A stretch of 34,516 nt of DNA from Candidatus Omnitrophota bacterium (GCA_014728075.1 WJMG01000020.1:1-34516); one strand, 5' to 3'; positions 1 through 9,486 are shown, counted from the first letter of the stretch. Program-made: numbers and translations. Notes: generated by a model from the sequence alone, not told the origin.

Positions 1-2
1 AC

Positions 3-335
3 GCCGGCGTAAAAGAGCTTCTTTCGGACGAGGATGTTCTTTCCGTTATAAAGAAAATGGCAAAACAGAGGAAAGAATCCATCGAAAAGTTCAGGGAAGG
101 CGGTCGGCAGGACCTGGTGGACAAGGAGAGCGAAGAACTTAAGATCCTGGAAGGATATCTTCCTGAAGATCTGCCCGAAGACAGGATCGCGGGCATCGTC
201 GATGATATCATAGAGGAAATGGGCGGAGCCACGACGAAAGAAATGGGGGCCGTCATGAAAGAAGCCATGGCCCGTATAAAGGGAAGGGCCGACGGCAGGA
301 CGGTTAACAGGATAGTCAGGGAAAGATTATCCTAA
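3..335 (+). CDS. YqeY/GatB-like domain protein (5' truncated by window edge)
   Basis: Frame stays open upstream of the track's ATG at 57 to the window edge; 'EELKILEGYLPEDL...GATTKEMGAVMKEAMARIKGRADGRTVNRIVRE' is typical of the YqeY family. Confidence 0.85.
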   Translation, partial: AGVKELLSDEDVLSVIKKMAKQRKESIEKFREGGRQDLVDKESEELKILEGYLPEDLPEDRIAGIVDDIIEEMGGATTKEMGAVMKEAMARIKGRADGRTVNRIVRERLS

Positions 336-349
336 AAAAGGAGAGAATT

Positions 350-721
350 ATGGGCAAAAGAATGTGTTTTATGATCTCGATTCTGATAACAGCCGCTTTC
401 TGCTTCTCGATGAACGCTATGGCGGAGAAAAAATCCTTCAAGGAAGCCAGCGGGGACGCTGCCAGGGCAACGGTCAATTATCCGGCCAACCTGGTCAATG
501 AGAGCGTGAATACTGTAGGTAAAGCGGTAAAAGGCACTGCCGATATGGTGGCTGATACCGGAAAAGCCGTGGGAAAAACAGTGACCGGACAGCCCGGGTC
601 GGCCCCGGATATAGTCACGGCCCCCGTTAAAGGATCGGCCGAAACTGTCAAGAACGCCGCCGTGGATACCGTTGAGACCCCGGTAAAAGCGGGCAAAAAA
701 ACAGCCGAACAGAACAGATAA
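350..721 (+). CDS. Small secreted protein with repetitive amphipathic (LEA/apolipoprotein-like) segments
   Basis: Signal peptide MGKRMCFMISILITAAFCFSMNAMA; repeated 'VNTVGKAVKGTADMVADTGKAVGKTV' pattern; RBS-like 'aaaggagaga' upstream. Confidence 0.7.
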   Translation: MGKRMCFMISILITAAFCFSMNAMAEKKSFKEASGDAARATVNYPANLVNESVNTVGKAVKGTADMVADTGKAVGKTVTGQPGSAPDIVTAPVKGSAETVKNAAVDTVETPVKAGKKTAEQNR

Positions 722-825
722 CAGCAATTAACAGCACAGGCGAAGGGCCGACGGCCGCTTTAACATCAAAGAGGTTCACCGGCCCTTAGCTTTATATCCC
801 GGAAAAAGACCGGTTCTATCCGCAA

Positions 826-2052
826 ATGGAGTTTACCCTATACATAATACTTCTCTTTCTGTCCGCTTTTTTTTCCGGATCCGAAACAGCCTTTCTTTCC
901 ATAGGTAAGATACGCTTCGAACAGCTTCAGAACATGAAGACGCCATCGGCGAAGCGCGTGGTGAAACTGCTTTCCGACCCTCACAAGCTTCTCATAACGA
1001 TCTTAATAGGGAATACTCTCGTGAACATCGCCGCCAGCGCCGTGATGACGGACCTGTGCTATTCCGCGTTCGGGGAAAAAGGGGTGGCGATCTCGATCTT
1101 CCTGATGACCTTCATAGTCCTGGTATTCGGGGAAGTGACCCCAAAAATGCTGGCTATCACCAGGGCGGTGAGCTTTTCTTTTTTCTCATCCCTTCCGCTT
1201 TCCCTGCTCGAAAAGGTCCTTGCCCCTTTCAGGATAGTACTGCACAAAGTAGCGAATACCATAGTCAGAGGAGCGGGTATAAATGTGATCTCCGACCGTC
1301 CCAAAATAACCGAACAGGAGATCCGATCACTTTTCCACCTCGGCAAGAAAAAGGGGATCGTAAAGGAAAAAGAAAAGGATATGATCGAAAGCATACTTGA
1401 ATTCAAGGAACTGAACGCCGCGGATGTCATGACCCCCCGAATAGATATGGTGGCGCTTGACCTTACGATGGACCGCTCCGAACTCATAAGCAGGATCAAG
1501 GACGAAAAATGCTCGCGTCTACCCGTCTATATGCACACTCTCGACAATATCGTGGGCATGATCTACGCGAAGGATTTCCTTATAAACCCGGAACTTCCGG
1601 TCAAGGACCTGATAAAGAGGCCTTACTTCGTGCCCGAAAGCAAACGAATAGACGAACTGCTTAACGAAATGCAGAAACGCCACATTCACATGGCGATAGT
1701 GACGGACGAATACGGAGTAACTTCCGGGCTCGTGACAATAGAGGACATACTTGAGGAAATAGTAGGTGAAATAAGGGACGAGCACGACTTCGAGGAGCCC
1801 AACATAAAAATGATCGACCAGAAGACCCTTGAGGTAAAGGGCCAGACCCATATAGACGAGGTCAACGAGCATATCGCCGGCATAAACATAGAAACGGACG
1901 AGGTCGATACCATAGGAGGGTTCGTGACCCTCGTAATGGGAGAGATACCGCACGCGGGGGATTCCGTTGAGGTCAACGGGTATTCCCTTACGGTCAAGGA
2001 TGTTTCGAAGAACAGGATAACCTCGCTGGTGATCGAGAAAAAAACAGCATGA
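826..2052 (+). CDS. CNNM/CorC (HlyC/CorC) family transporter with CBS pair and CorC_HlyC domain
   Basis: N-terminal DUF21-type membrane region ('FFSGSETAFLSIGKIR'), CBS region ('DVMTPRIDMVALD...SRLPVYMHTLDNIVGMIYAKDF...VTDEYGVTSGLVTIEDILEEIVGEI'). Confidence 0.9.
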   Translation: MEFTLYIILLFLSAFFSGSETAFLSIGKIRFEQLQNMKTPSAKRVVKLLSDPHKLLITILIGNTLVNIAASAVMTDLCYSAFGEKGVAISIFLMTFIVLVFGEVTPKMLAITRAVSFSFFSSLPLSLLEKVLAPFRIVLHKVANTIVRGAGINVISDRPKITEQEIRSLFHLGKKKGIVKEKEKDMIESILEFKELNAADVMTPRIDMVALDLTMDRSELISRIKDEKCSRLPVYMHTLDNIVGMIYAKDFLINPELPVKDLIKRPYFVPESKRIDELLNEMQKRHIHMAIVTDEYGVTSGLVTIEDILEEIVGEIRDEHDFEEPNIKMIDQKTLEVKGQTHIDEVNEHIAGINIETDEVDTIGGFVTLVMGEIPHAGDSVEVNGYSLTVKDVSKNRITSLVIEKKTA

Positions 2053-3035
2053 TAACCATATATACATTAACTGTACTTATCTCGCTTTTCCTGATGGCGT
2101 TTTTTACGGCTTCGGAAATGGCCTGTACGAGCGTTAACCGTATCAGGATAAAAGCCATGTCGGAGGAAGGGAACAAAAGGGCCGAACGCCTTGCGAAGTT
2201 CCTGGGGAACGAAGGCCTTTTCCTGGGTACCACGCTTGTCGGGACCAATATAATGACCGTGGTCTCGTCCGCGCTGGCTACCAGGATATTCACCGAATAT
2301 TTCGACCCGTCGCTGGCTCCCGCTCTGGCAACCGCTCTGATGGTACCGGTAACGCTCATAGCGGGTGAGGTCGTGCCGAAAATGATAGCCGGCCACTATT
2401 CCACGGGTTTCGCTATGAGCGCCGTGGTGCCCTTGACGAGTTTCCTGCGCATTTTAAGACCCGTGATATTCCTGGTTAATTCTATCGCTAAGATCCTTCT
2501 TTTCCCTTTCAGGGGACAAAGAGAATCATGGGACACCAATTTCTCAAAGACAGACCTCAAAAAGATCCTTCTTACCGGCCATGAATTCGGTGAAGTAGAG
2601 GCCGACGAGGTCGAGCTTATACACAAGGTCCTCGATTTCGGCGGGAAAACGGTGGAAAAGATAATGATACCGCTTTACATGGTCTCGTCACTTAACGAGA
2701 ACGAAAAGGGCGACGACCTTAAAAGGCTGGTCTCGCTCACGGGTTATTCCCGGATACCCGTTTATTCGGGGAATAAAAGGAACATAGTGGGAATAGCGAA
2801 CATATACGACCTTCTCTTTAACGGGGAAGAAGACAGGGAAAGCGTCCCGGTCAAGAAATTCATGCGGGAGGTCGTTGATGTAAGGTCGGATGACGGACTT
2901 GACATAGCGCTTGCCCGCCTCAGGCACCGGAAACAGCCGATGGGTGTCGTCACCGGCACCGACGGACGGATCGTCGGTATCATCACCATAGAAGACATGC
3001 TTGAAGAGATAGTGGGAGAAATAGAGGACAGGTGA
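2049..3035 (+). CDS. Second CNNM/CorC-type protein (DUF21 + CBS), overlapping the previous gene (ATGA)
   Basis: 'MAFFTASEMACTSVNRIRIKAM', 'GYSRIPVYSGNKRNIVGIANIYDLL', 'IVGIITIEDMLEEIVGEIED'; 4-nt overlap with upstream CDS. Confidence 0.88.
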   Translation: MITIYTLTVLISLFLMAFFTASEMACTSVNRIRIKAMSEEGNKRAERLAKFLGNEGLFLGTTLVGTNIMTVVSSALATRIFTEYFDPSLAPALATALMVPVTLIAGEVVPKMIAGHYSTGFAMSAVVPLTSFLRILRPVIFLVNSIAKILLFPFRGQRESWDTNFSKTDLKKILLTGHEFGEVEADEVELIHKVLDFGGKTVEKIMIPLYMVSSLNENEKGDDLKRLVSLTGYSRIPVYSGNKRNIVGIANIYDLLFNGEEDRESVPVKKFMREVVDVRSDDGLDIALARLRHRKQPMGVVTGTDGRIVGIITIEDMLEEIVGEIEDR

Positions 3036-3039
3036 TCTC

Positions 3040-3717
3040 ATGAATCTGGTATTCGTCATACCTCTTATCGCTATATTGACCATATCGGCTTTTATCGTCA
3101 AGATAGCGACCGTTGCCCTGAACCTTACGGGCATGGACAACAAAAGGGCTTTTTTTCAGGCGCTTTCGGCTTTCACGGGTACGGGGTTCACTACCCGTGA
3201 CTCCGAGCTGATCGTCACCAACGATGTCAGGCGCAAGATCATAATCATGCTGATGATACTCGGGAACGCGGGGCTCGTATCGGTGATAACTACCCTCACG
3301 CTGTCCTTTTTTACCGGAGACGGAAGCATAGCGCAGACACTGCTGAACATAACGATCATTCTACTGGCGATATTACTTCTCATAAGGTTGTCCCTTAACA
3401 AGGGGCTGGCCAGGAAATTGACGAAAAAGATCCAGAACAAGCTCGTAAAAAGCTCCACCTTCACCAAAAGGCCGGTCGAAGAGATCCTGCGCCTGGCGGA
3501 AGGTTACGGGATAGCCGAAGTCACGCTCAAGGACGATTGCGCGGACATCGGCAATACCCTTCTGGACTCGTCTTTCAGGCAGAACGACATACTTATAATC
3601 GCCATCGAAAGAGCGAACCAGGTAATACCGGCGCCTCACGCCACTGATGTCCTGAGACCCAACGACACGCTTATCTGCTACGGAAAACTTTCCAACATAT
3701 CCAAGATAGCAAAGTAA
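3040..3717 (+). CDS. Membrane protein with C-terminal TrkA-C (RCK_C-like) domain
   Basis: Hydrophobic N-terminus with 'SAFTGTGFTTRDSE'; C-terminus 'YGIAEVTLKDDCADIGNTLLDSSFRQNDILIIAIERANQVIPAPHATDVLRPNDTLICYG' matches the TrkA-C pattern. Confidence 0.8.
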   Translation: MNLVFVIPLIAILTISAFIVKIATVALNLTGMDNKRAFFQALSAFTGTGFTTRDSELIVTNDVRRKIIIMLMILGNAGLVSVITTLTLSFFTGDGSIAQTLLNITIILLAILLLIRLSLNKGLARKLTKKIQNKLVKSSTFTKRPVEEILRLAEGYGIAEVTLKDDCADIGNTLLDSSFRQNDILIIAIERANQVIPAPHATDVLRPNDTLICYGKLSNISKIAK

Positions 3718-3726
3718 ACGGGTTTC

Positions 3727-3754
3727 TTGACAACTGGCATTTTTATGATATCTT
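3727..3754 (+). promoter_or_regulatory. Sigma70-type promoter, TTGACA-16-TATCTT
   Basis: TTGACA 3727-3732, TATCTT 3749-3754, upstream of the lipoprotein ORF. Confidence 0.5.
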
Positions 3755-3786
3755 TTATGTAAAAGCAACACGGCAGGAGGAAAAGA

Positions 3787-3924
3787 ATGAGAAAGGTCCT
3801 GGGTGCGATATCGCTGCTTCTTCTGGTCTCTTTTCTGAGCGGCTGCGGGGAAACCGTTCACGGGATGGTGACCGATACTAAACGCATCGGAAGAGGAGTG
3901 AAAAAGATCTTCGTCAGGGATTGA
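3787..3924 (+). CDS. 45-aa entericidin-like small lipoprotein (not in ORF track)
   Basis: MRKVLGAISLLLLVSFLSGCGETVHGMVTDTKRIGRGVKKIFVRD*: lipobox LSGC, entericidin-like GxxxDxxxxG spacing; strong SD 'ggcaggaggaaaag' immediately upstream. Confidence 0.75.
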   Translation: MRKVLGAISLLLLVSFLSGCGETVHGMVTDTKRIGRGVKKIFVRD

Positions 3925-3946
3925 CATGACAGGAAAAGCAGCATCC

Positions 3947-3981
3947 AAGCCGGCAGCAAAGACCTGCCGGCTTATTTTTTT
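3947..3981 (+). terminator. Rho-independent terminator
   Basis: Perfect 10-bp stem AAGCCGGCAG-(CAAAGAC)-CTGCCGGCTT followed by ATTTTTTT. Confidence 0.88.
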
Positions 3982-4926
3982 ATGGACATATCCTCCAAAC
4001 TTACAGCTATCGAAAAGGCCCTGCCGTTACTTCGCGAACACGGGTCGCGCTGTTCTCTGTGCGCGAGAAAATGCCTCGTCGACAGGTCCGCCGCGGAAGG
4101 CCATTGCCGGGCGGGAACGGGCCCCGTGGTCTATACCTACGGTCCTCATCACGGGGAGGAACCGCCCGTGTCCGGGGAGAACGGTTCCGGTACCGTATTT
4201 TTTTCCTTTTGCGGGATGGACTGTGTCTACTGTCAGAACCACAAGTTCAGCCGGACCGGCGCGGGGGAAAACGCCTCTCCGGAAAGACTGGCCGGCATGG
4301 CCCTGGAGCTGCAGGAAAAGGGCTGTCATAACATAAACCTCGTCAGCCCCACGCATTTCCTCCCGGCGATAGTACACGCGCTCGGGATAGCGTATTCAAA
4401 AGGGCTTGAACTGCCGGTCGTATACAATTCCGGCGGATACGACTCACCCGAAGTGATATCCCTGCTGAAAGGTATAGTGGATATATATCTTCTGGACATG
4501 AGATATTCCGATGATGGGAACGCCGTAAGATATTCCTCCGCCCCCGGTTACACCAGGATCTCCAGGCAAAACCTCATTGAAATGTATTCCCAGACCGGAC
4601 AGCTCAGGATAACGGACGGGACAGCTTCAGGGGGGTTGATAATAAGGCTTCTCGTGCTTCCGGGGGATATCGCGGGATGCGGGGACACGCTTGAGTTCAT
4701 CAGCGCTGCTCTCGGCACCGAAGTCCATCTGAGCATAATGAGCCAGTACACACCTTTGTTCAAAGCGAGGGATATACCTGTTCTGGACCGCAGGATCACC
4801 CGCCGGGAATACGACAGGGTAGTGGATAAAGCGGAACTTCTCGGATTCGTCAACGGCTGGACCCAGCCCTTTTTCGGGGATCCCGAAAAAGGACTTCTCG
4901 GCACCGACCTTGCCCTCGGAAACTGA
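3982..4926 (+). CDS. Radical SAM protein, PflA/PflX-like (COG1313-type)
   Basis: 'CSLCARKCLVDR...GHCRAG' and radical SAM CX3CX2C 'FCGMDCVYCQN'; 'LVSPTHFLPAIVHAL', 'YNSGGYDSPEVISLLKGIVDIYLLDMRY'. Confidence 0.88.
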   Translation: MDISSKLTAIEKALPLLREHGSRCSLCARKCLVDRSAAEGHCRAGTGPVVYTYGPHHGEEPPVSGENGSGTVFFSFCGMDCVYCQNHKFSRTGAGENASPERLAGMALELQEKGCHNINLVSPTHFLPAIVHALGIAYSKGLELPVVYNSGGYDSPEVISLLKGIVDIYLLDMRYSDDGNAVRYSSAPGYTRISRQNLIEMYSQTGQLRITDGTASGGLIIRLLVLPGDIAGCGDTLEFISAALGTEVHLSIMSQYTPLFKARDIPVLDRRITRREYDRVVDKAELLGFVNGWTQPFFGDPEKGLLGTDLALGN

Positions 4927-4962
4927 ATTTCCCGCCCCGATACTGACTTTTTATGTCCTCCT

Positions 4963-4983
4963 GCCCGAACGCGGGCTCGTTTT
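4963..4983 (+). terminator. Short GC-rich hairpin plus T-rich tail; probable terminator of the radical SAM gene
   Basis: GCCCG-AACG-CGGGC followed by TCGTTTT. Confidence 0.5.
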
Positions 4984-5017
4984 CCGAGGCAAAAATCGGA
5001 TTTACGCAAAATATGAG

Positions 5018-5045
5018 TTGAAATACTTTTAATAATAGATATAAT
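5018..5045 (+). promoter_or_regulatory. Sigma70-type promoter of the carA operon, TTGAAA-16-TATAAT
   Basis: TTGAAA 5018-5023, TATAAT 5040-5045, in an AT-rich intergenic region just after a terminator-like hairpin. Confidence 0.75.
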
Positions 5046-5055
5046 ATCTATGCGC

Positions 5056-5124
5056 TGTCCGAACAATGATGTTCCGGCCGACACCGATGTCTTAATTATG
5101 GGAAACTCTTCCCGCTACATCATT
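5056..5124 (+). promoter_or_regulatory. Candidate structured 5' leader of carA with two mutually exclusive folds
   Basis: AATGATGT (5065-5072) is complementary to ACATCATT (5117-5124), enclosing GACA-CCGA-TGTC (5080-5091) and GGGAA-ACTC-TTCCC (5100-5113). The alternative hairpin TGTCCGAACA-ATGA-TGTTCCGGCCGACA (5056-5083) shares the 5' arm. Confidence 0.45.
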
Positions 5125-5145
5125 TTAACAGGTTAAGGGATATAT

Positions 5146-6228
5146 ATGAATGCAAAGATAGTTTTCGAGGACGGAAGGACCTTCACCGGCCGCGCCTTCG
5201 GCGCTACCGGCAAAAGATCCTTCGGTGAGATAGTTTTCAACACGAGCATGTCCGGTTACCAGGAAATAATCACTGACCCTTCCTACAAGGGCCAGATCGT
5301 GACAATGACATACCCCCACATAGGTAATTACGGCGTGAACGATGAGGACATCGAATCCCCCGTGCCTCAGGTTGAAGGCTTCATCGTACGGGAACTCTGT
5401 GAAAACCCGAGTAATTTCCGCTCAATAATGAACCTCGACAGTTATCTGAAAGAACACGGTGTTATCGGTATAACGGATGTGGATACCCGGGCCATAACGA
5501 AGCACATCCGCAGGGAAGGCGCTATGAAGGGAGTCATAGCTCCCGGCGTGGAGGACCCCGAAAAGCTGAAGGAAGAAGTAAAGGCATTTCCGGGCCTCTC
5601 CGGACGGGACCTGGTCAAGGATGTCACCTGCCCTGAAGCTGTTGACTGGAACCGGGAGGGCAAATACAGGGTCGCCGTACTTGATTGCGGCGTAAAACAC
5701 AATATTCTCAGGCATCTCGAGAAACGAGGGTGTGTTGTGAAAAGGTTCCCCGCTTCTGCTTCATCCGGGGAGATCATGGGATTTTCCCCCGACGGCATAT
5801 TCCTTTCTAACGGCCCGGGGGATCCCGCCGGCGCCCCGTATGTATACGAGACCATAAAAGAGCTTCTGGGTAAAGCACCTCTTTTCGGCATATGCCTCGG
5901 GCACCAGATGCTCGGGCTTGCAATGGGAGGCAGGACCTATAAACTTAAATTCGGGCACCACGGGGGAAACCAGCCCGTTAAGGACCTGGAAACCGGAAAA
6001 GTGAGCATAACCGCCCAGAACCATTGTTTCTGCGTCGATATCGATTCCGTCCGGGACAAGGACCTGAAAATAACACACATCAACCTTAACGACGATACCG
6101 TGGAAGGCCTTGAAAGCGAGAAATTGAATTTCTTTTCCGTTCAGTTCCATCCCGAAGCGGGGCCCGGACCGAACGACGCCTGTTACCTTTTTGACAAGTT
6201 CATCGAAAACATGAAAAAGGGGAAGTAG
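5146..6228 (+). CDS. carA: Carbamoyl-phosphate synthase small subunit (glutaminase)
   Basis: 'FEDGRTFTGRAFGA...GEIVFNTSMSGYQEIITDPSY', GATase motif 'FGICLGHQMLGLA', 'QFHPEAGPGPND'. Confidence 0.97.
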   Translation: MNAKIVFEDGRTFTGRAFGATGKRSFGEIVFNTSMSGYQEIITDPSYKGQIVTMTYPHIGNYGVNDEDIESPVPQVEGFIVRELCENPSNFRSIMNLDSYLKEHGVIGITDVDTRAITKHIRREGAMKGVIAPGVEDPEKLKEEVKAFPGLSGRDLVKDVTCPEAVDWNREGKYRVAVLDCGVKHNILRHLEKRGCVVKRFPASASSGEIMGFSPDGIFLSNGPGDPAGAPYVYETIKELLGKAPLFGICLGHQMLGLAMGGRTYKLKFGHHGGNQPVKDLETGKVSITAQNHCFCVDIDSVRDKDLKITHINLNDDTVEGLESEKLNFFSVQFHPEAGPGPNDACYLFDKFIENMKKGK

Positions 6229-6234
6229 ACCGAA

Positions 6235-9200
6235 ATGCCTAAAAGAGAAGACATAAAAAGCATTCTTATAATAGGGGCCGGCCCCATCATAATAGGGCAG
6301 GCCTGTGAATTCGATTATTCGGGCTCCCAGGCCTGTAAAGCGCTTAAACAGGAGGGGTACAAGGTCATACTCGTCAACTCCAACCCGGCCACCATAATGA
6401 CCGACCCCGAGATGGCCGACAGGACCTACATAGAACCCGTGACCCCGGAAGCGGTAGAAAAGATCATAGCCGTCGAGAGGCCGGACGCCCTGCTTCCTAC
6501 ACTGGGCGGGCAGACCGGACTTAATACCGCCATGAAGCTTTTCGAAAACGGGGTGCTTGACAAATACAATGTCGAGATGATCGGCGCCGATGAAAAAGCC
6601 ATTAAGAAAGCCGAAGACCGGGAGGACTTCAAGGCCGCCATGCAGAAGATAGGACTGGACCTTCCCAAAAGCCTTCTCGCTTACAACATGGAAGAAGCGC
6701 TTATTGCCGCCGAAAAGATCGGGTTTCCGCTTATTATCCGGCCCAGCTACACCCTGGGAGGGACCGGCGGCGGACTGGTGTACAACATGGAAGAATTCGA
6801 GAAGACGGCTGCCCTGGGTCTTCAGAACAGCATGATAAACGAGATCCTCATCGAGGAATCTATAATGGGCTGGAAAGAATACGAACTGGAGGTCATGAGG
6901 GATAAAAAAGACAATGTCGTCATAGTGTGCTCCATAGAGAATATAGACCCGATGGGCATACACACCGGCGACAGCATCACGGTAGCTCCCCAGCAGACGC
7001 TCTCAGACAGAGAATACCAGAAAATGCGCGACGCTTCGATAAACATCATCCGGGAGATCGGCGTGGAGACCGGAGGTTCCAATATACAGTTCGCGGTCGA
7101 TCCCGTAACCGGACGCATGGTCGTTATAGAGATGAACCCGCGCGTTTCCAGGTCTTCGGCCCTCGCCAGTAAAGCTACCGGTTTCCCCATAGCCAAATTC
7201 GCCGCCAAACTGGCGGTCGGATATACCCTTGACGAGATCCCCAACGACATAACCAGGGAAACCCCGGCGTCGTTCGAACCGACAATAGACTATTGCGTGA
7301 CCAAGATACCCCGTTTCACTTTCGAGAAGTTCAAAGGCGCCGATCCCACACTGGGCATATCCATGAAATCCGTCGGTGAGACCATGTCGATAGGAAGGAG
7401 CTTCAAGGAATCCTTTCAGAAGGGGCTCAGAGGCCTGGAGACAGGCAAAACAGGACTCGTTACTATAAAAGCCGCCGAAAAAGCAAGTGACGAGGAGCTG
7501 GAGAAAGCCATAAACAAAGCAGGCGCCGAACGCATCTTTTTCGTCAAGGAAGCCTTCGTCAGGGGATACTCCCTTGACAAGGTACAACAACTCTCGGGCA
7601 TCGACCCGTGGTTCCTTCACGAAATATCCGGGATCGTTGAACACGAAAAAGAGCTCAAAAACGAATTTTCCGGCATAGACATCTCGAAGCCCGCGGAAGA
7701 CGGGCTTAAAGCGTCTCTGCTGAAAGCGAAAAGAGCGGGTTTCAGCGACGCCCAGCTCGCGGCCCTCTGCGGGGCAACGGAACTGGAGTTCCGTGAGTTC
7801 CGCAAGAACTCGGGAGTAACGGCGGTCTACAAGCTCGTCGATACCTGTGCCGCCGAATTCGAGGCCTATACCCCTTACTATTATTCGACATACGAGGACG
7901 AATGCGAGGTCGTACGGTCGGACCGTAAAAAAATAATGATACTTGGAGGCGGCCCCAACAGGATAGGCCAGGGTATCGAGTTCGATTACTGCTGCTGTCA
8001 CGCGTCTTTCGCCCTCAAGGAAATGGGGTTCGAGACCATCATGGTCAATTCCAACCCCGAAACCGTTTCGACGGATTACGACACTTCCGACAAACTCTAC
8101 TTCGAACCGCTCACTTTCGAGGATGTGATGAACATAATCGAAAAAGAGAAACCGGACGGCGTTATCGTCCAGTTCGGCGGCCAGACCCCGCTTAACCTTT
8201 CGGAAAAGCTGAAAAAAGCCGGTGTGAATATCATAGGGACCTCTGTCGAGTCCATAGCGCTCGCGGAAGACCGCGAGAAGTTCAAAGAACTCCTGGCGAA
8301 GAACGACCTGAAACAGCCTTCCAACGATATCGCTAATTCCGCTGAAGAGGCCATGGAAAAAGCCCTGAAGATAGGCTATCCTGTGGTTGTGAGGCCCTCT
8401 TATGTGCTGGGCGGCAGGGCTATGAGGATCGTTTACGACCGCGAGTCCCTGGAAGAGTTCATGGAAGAAGCCGTTCAGGTATCTCCCGGACAACCCGTAC
8501 TTCTGGACAAGTTCCTCCAGAACGCCATCGAGATCGATGTCGACGCCCTGGGAGACGGGGAAGATGTCGTAATAGGCGGCATAATGGAGCATATCGAGGA
8601 AGCGGGTGTTCATTCCGGAGATTCGGCATGCGCTCTGCCTCCGCACACCGTATCGGACGAGGTGATAGAGGAAATACGCAGAGAGACGAAGGTCCTGGCC
8701 TCCGCCCTTGACATAAAAGGCCTTATGAACATACAGTTCGCGGTGCAGGGGAAAGATGTCTATATACTCGAGGTGAACCCCCGCGCTTCCAGGACCGTTC
8801 CTTTCGTTTCCAAAACCACCGGTATTCCCATGGCCAAGCTGGCCTCCAAGATAATGGCCGGCTCAAAGATCAGGGACCTGAAAATAAAGGACCCCATGCG
8901 CGGGCTTAATTACACCAGCGTCAAAGAGTCGGTGCTTCCCTTTACGCGGTTCTCCGGGGTGGATATAATCCTGGGGCCTGAGATGATGTCAACGGGTGAG
9001 GTCATGGGTGTTTCCCGCGATTTCGGGGCCGCCTTCGGAAAGGCTCAGTCCGGCGCGGGTCAGATACTTCCGTCTTCCGGCACCGTTTTCGTCTCGGTCC
9101 AGGACTCGGACAAGCGCAACATAGTTTTCGTGGCGAAAAAACTTTACGATATGGGGTTCAAGATCGTCGCCACTTCCGGCACCGCCAAGATACTGAACAG

Positions 9201-9486
9201 CAACAGTATAGAAGTGGAAGCGGTCAAGAAAATGCACGAAGGGCGGCCGAATGTCATGGACCTTGTTAAGGACGGCAAAATAGACCTGATAATAAATACG
9301 CCTTCCGGAAAAGCGCCGCATAAGGACGGAGCGCTCATCCGCAGCATAGCCGTCATGAGGGGTATCCCGTGCATTACCACCCTTGCCGGAGCGCAGGCCT
9401 CCGTGAACGGAATAGAATCTTTATTAAAGAAAGAAACAGAAGTACGGTCGTTGCAGGAATATTATGCCTCACAGCTCAAAGGATAA
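6235..9486 (+). CDS. carB: Carbamoyl-phosphate synthase large subunit
   Basis: Duplicated ATP-grasp halves ('[29 protein letters not shown]', '[28 protein letters not shown]') and a C-terminal MGS-like domain. Confidence 0.98.
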   Translation: MPKREDIKSILIIGAGPIIIGQACEFDYSGSQACKALKQEGYKVILVNSNPATIMTDPEMADRTYIEPVTPEAVEKIIAVERPDALLPTLGGQTGLNTAMKLFENGVLDKYNVEMIGADEKAIKKAEDREDFKAAMQKIGLDLPKSLLAYNMEEALIAAEKIGFPLIIRPSYTLGGTGGGLVYNMEEFEKTAALGLQNSMINEILIEESIMGWKEYELEVMRDKKDNVVIVCSIENIDPMGIHTGDSITVAPQQTLSDREYQKMRDASINIIREIGVETGGSNIQFAVDPVTGRMVVIEMNPRVSRSSALASKATGFPIAKFAAKLAVGYTLDEIPNDITRETPASFEPTIDYCVTKIPRFTFEKFKGADPTLGISMKSVGETMSIGRSFKESFQKGLRGLETGKTGLVTIKAAEKASDEELEKAINKAGAERIFFVKEAFVRGYSLDKVQQLSGIDPWFLHEISGIVEHEKELKNEFSGIDISKPAEDGLKASLLKAKRAGFSDAQLAALCGATELEFREFRKNSGVTAVYKLVDTCAAEFEAYTPYYYSTYEDECEVVRSDRKKIMILGGGPNRIGQGIEFDYCCCHASFALKEMGFETIMVNSNPETVSTDYDTSDKLYFEPLTFEDVMNIIEKEKPDGVIVQFGGQTPLNLSEKLKKAGVNIIGTSVESIALAEDREKFKELLAKNDLKQPSNDIANSAEEAMEKALKIGYPVVVRPSYVLGGRAMRIVYDRESLEEFMEEAVQVSPGQPVLLDKFLQNAIEIDVDALGDGEDVVIGGIMEHIEEAGVHSGDSACALPPHTVSDEVIEEIRRETKVLASALDIKGLMNIQFAVQGKDVYILEVNPRASRTVPFVSKTTGIPMAKLASKIMAGSKIRDLKIKDPMRGLNYTSVKESVLPFTRFSGVDIILGPEMMSTGEVMGVSRDFGAAFGKAQSGAGQILPSSGTVFVSVQDSDKRNIVFVAKKLYDMGFKIVATSGTAKILNSNSIEVEAVKKMHEGRPNVMDLVKDGKIDLIINTPSGKAPHKDGALIRSIAVMRGIPCITTLAGAQASVNGIESLLKKETEVRSLQEYYASQLKG

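Noticed and set aside
743-787. Inverted repeat AAGGGCCG...CGGCCCTT with a 29-nt loop
   Set aside because: Long loop and no T tract; too weak to call a terminator.
5761-6963. 400-aa antisense ORF spanning the carA/carB junction
   Set aside because: Shadow of two certain genes; no family resemblance.
7003-8646. 547-aa antisense ORF opposite carB
   Set aside because: Shadow ORF of carB; no promoter/SD and an implausible composition.
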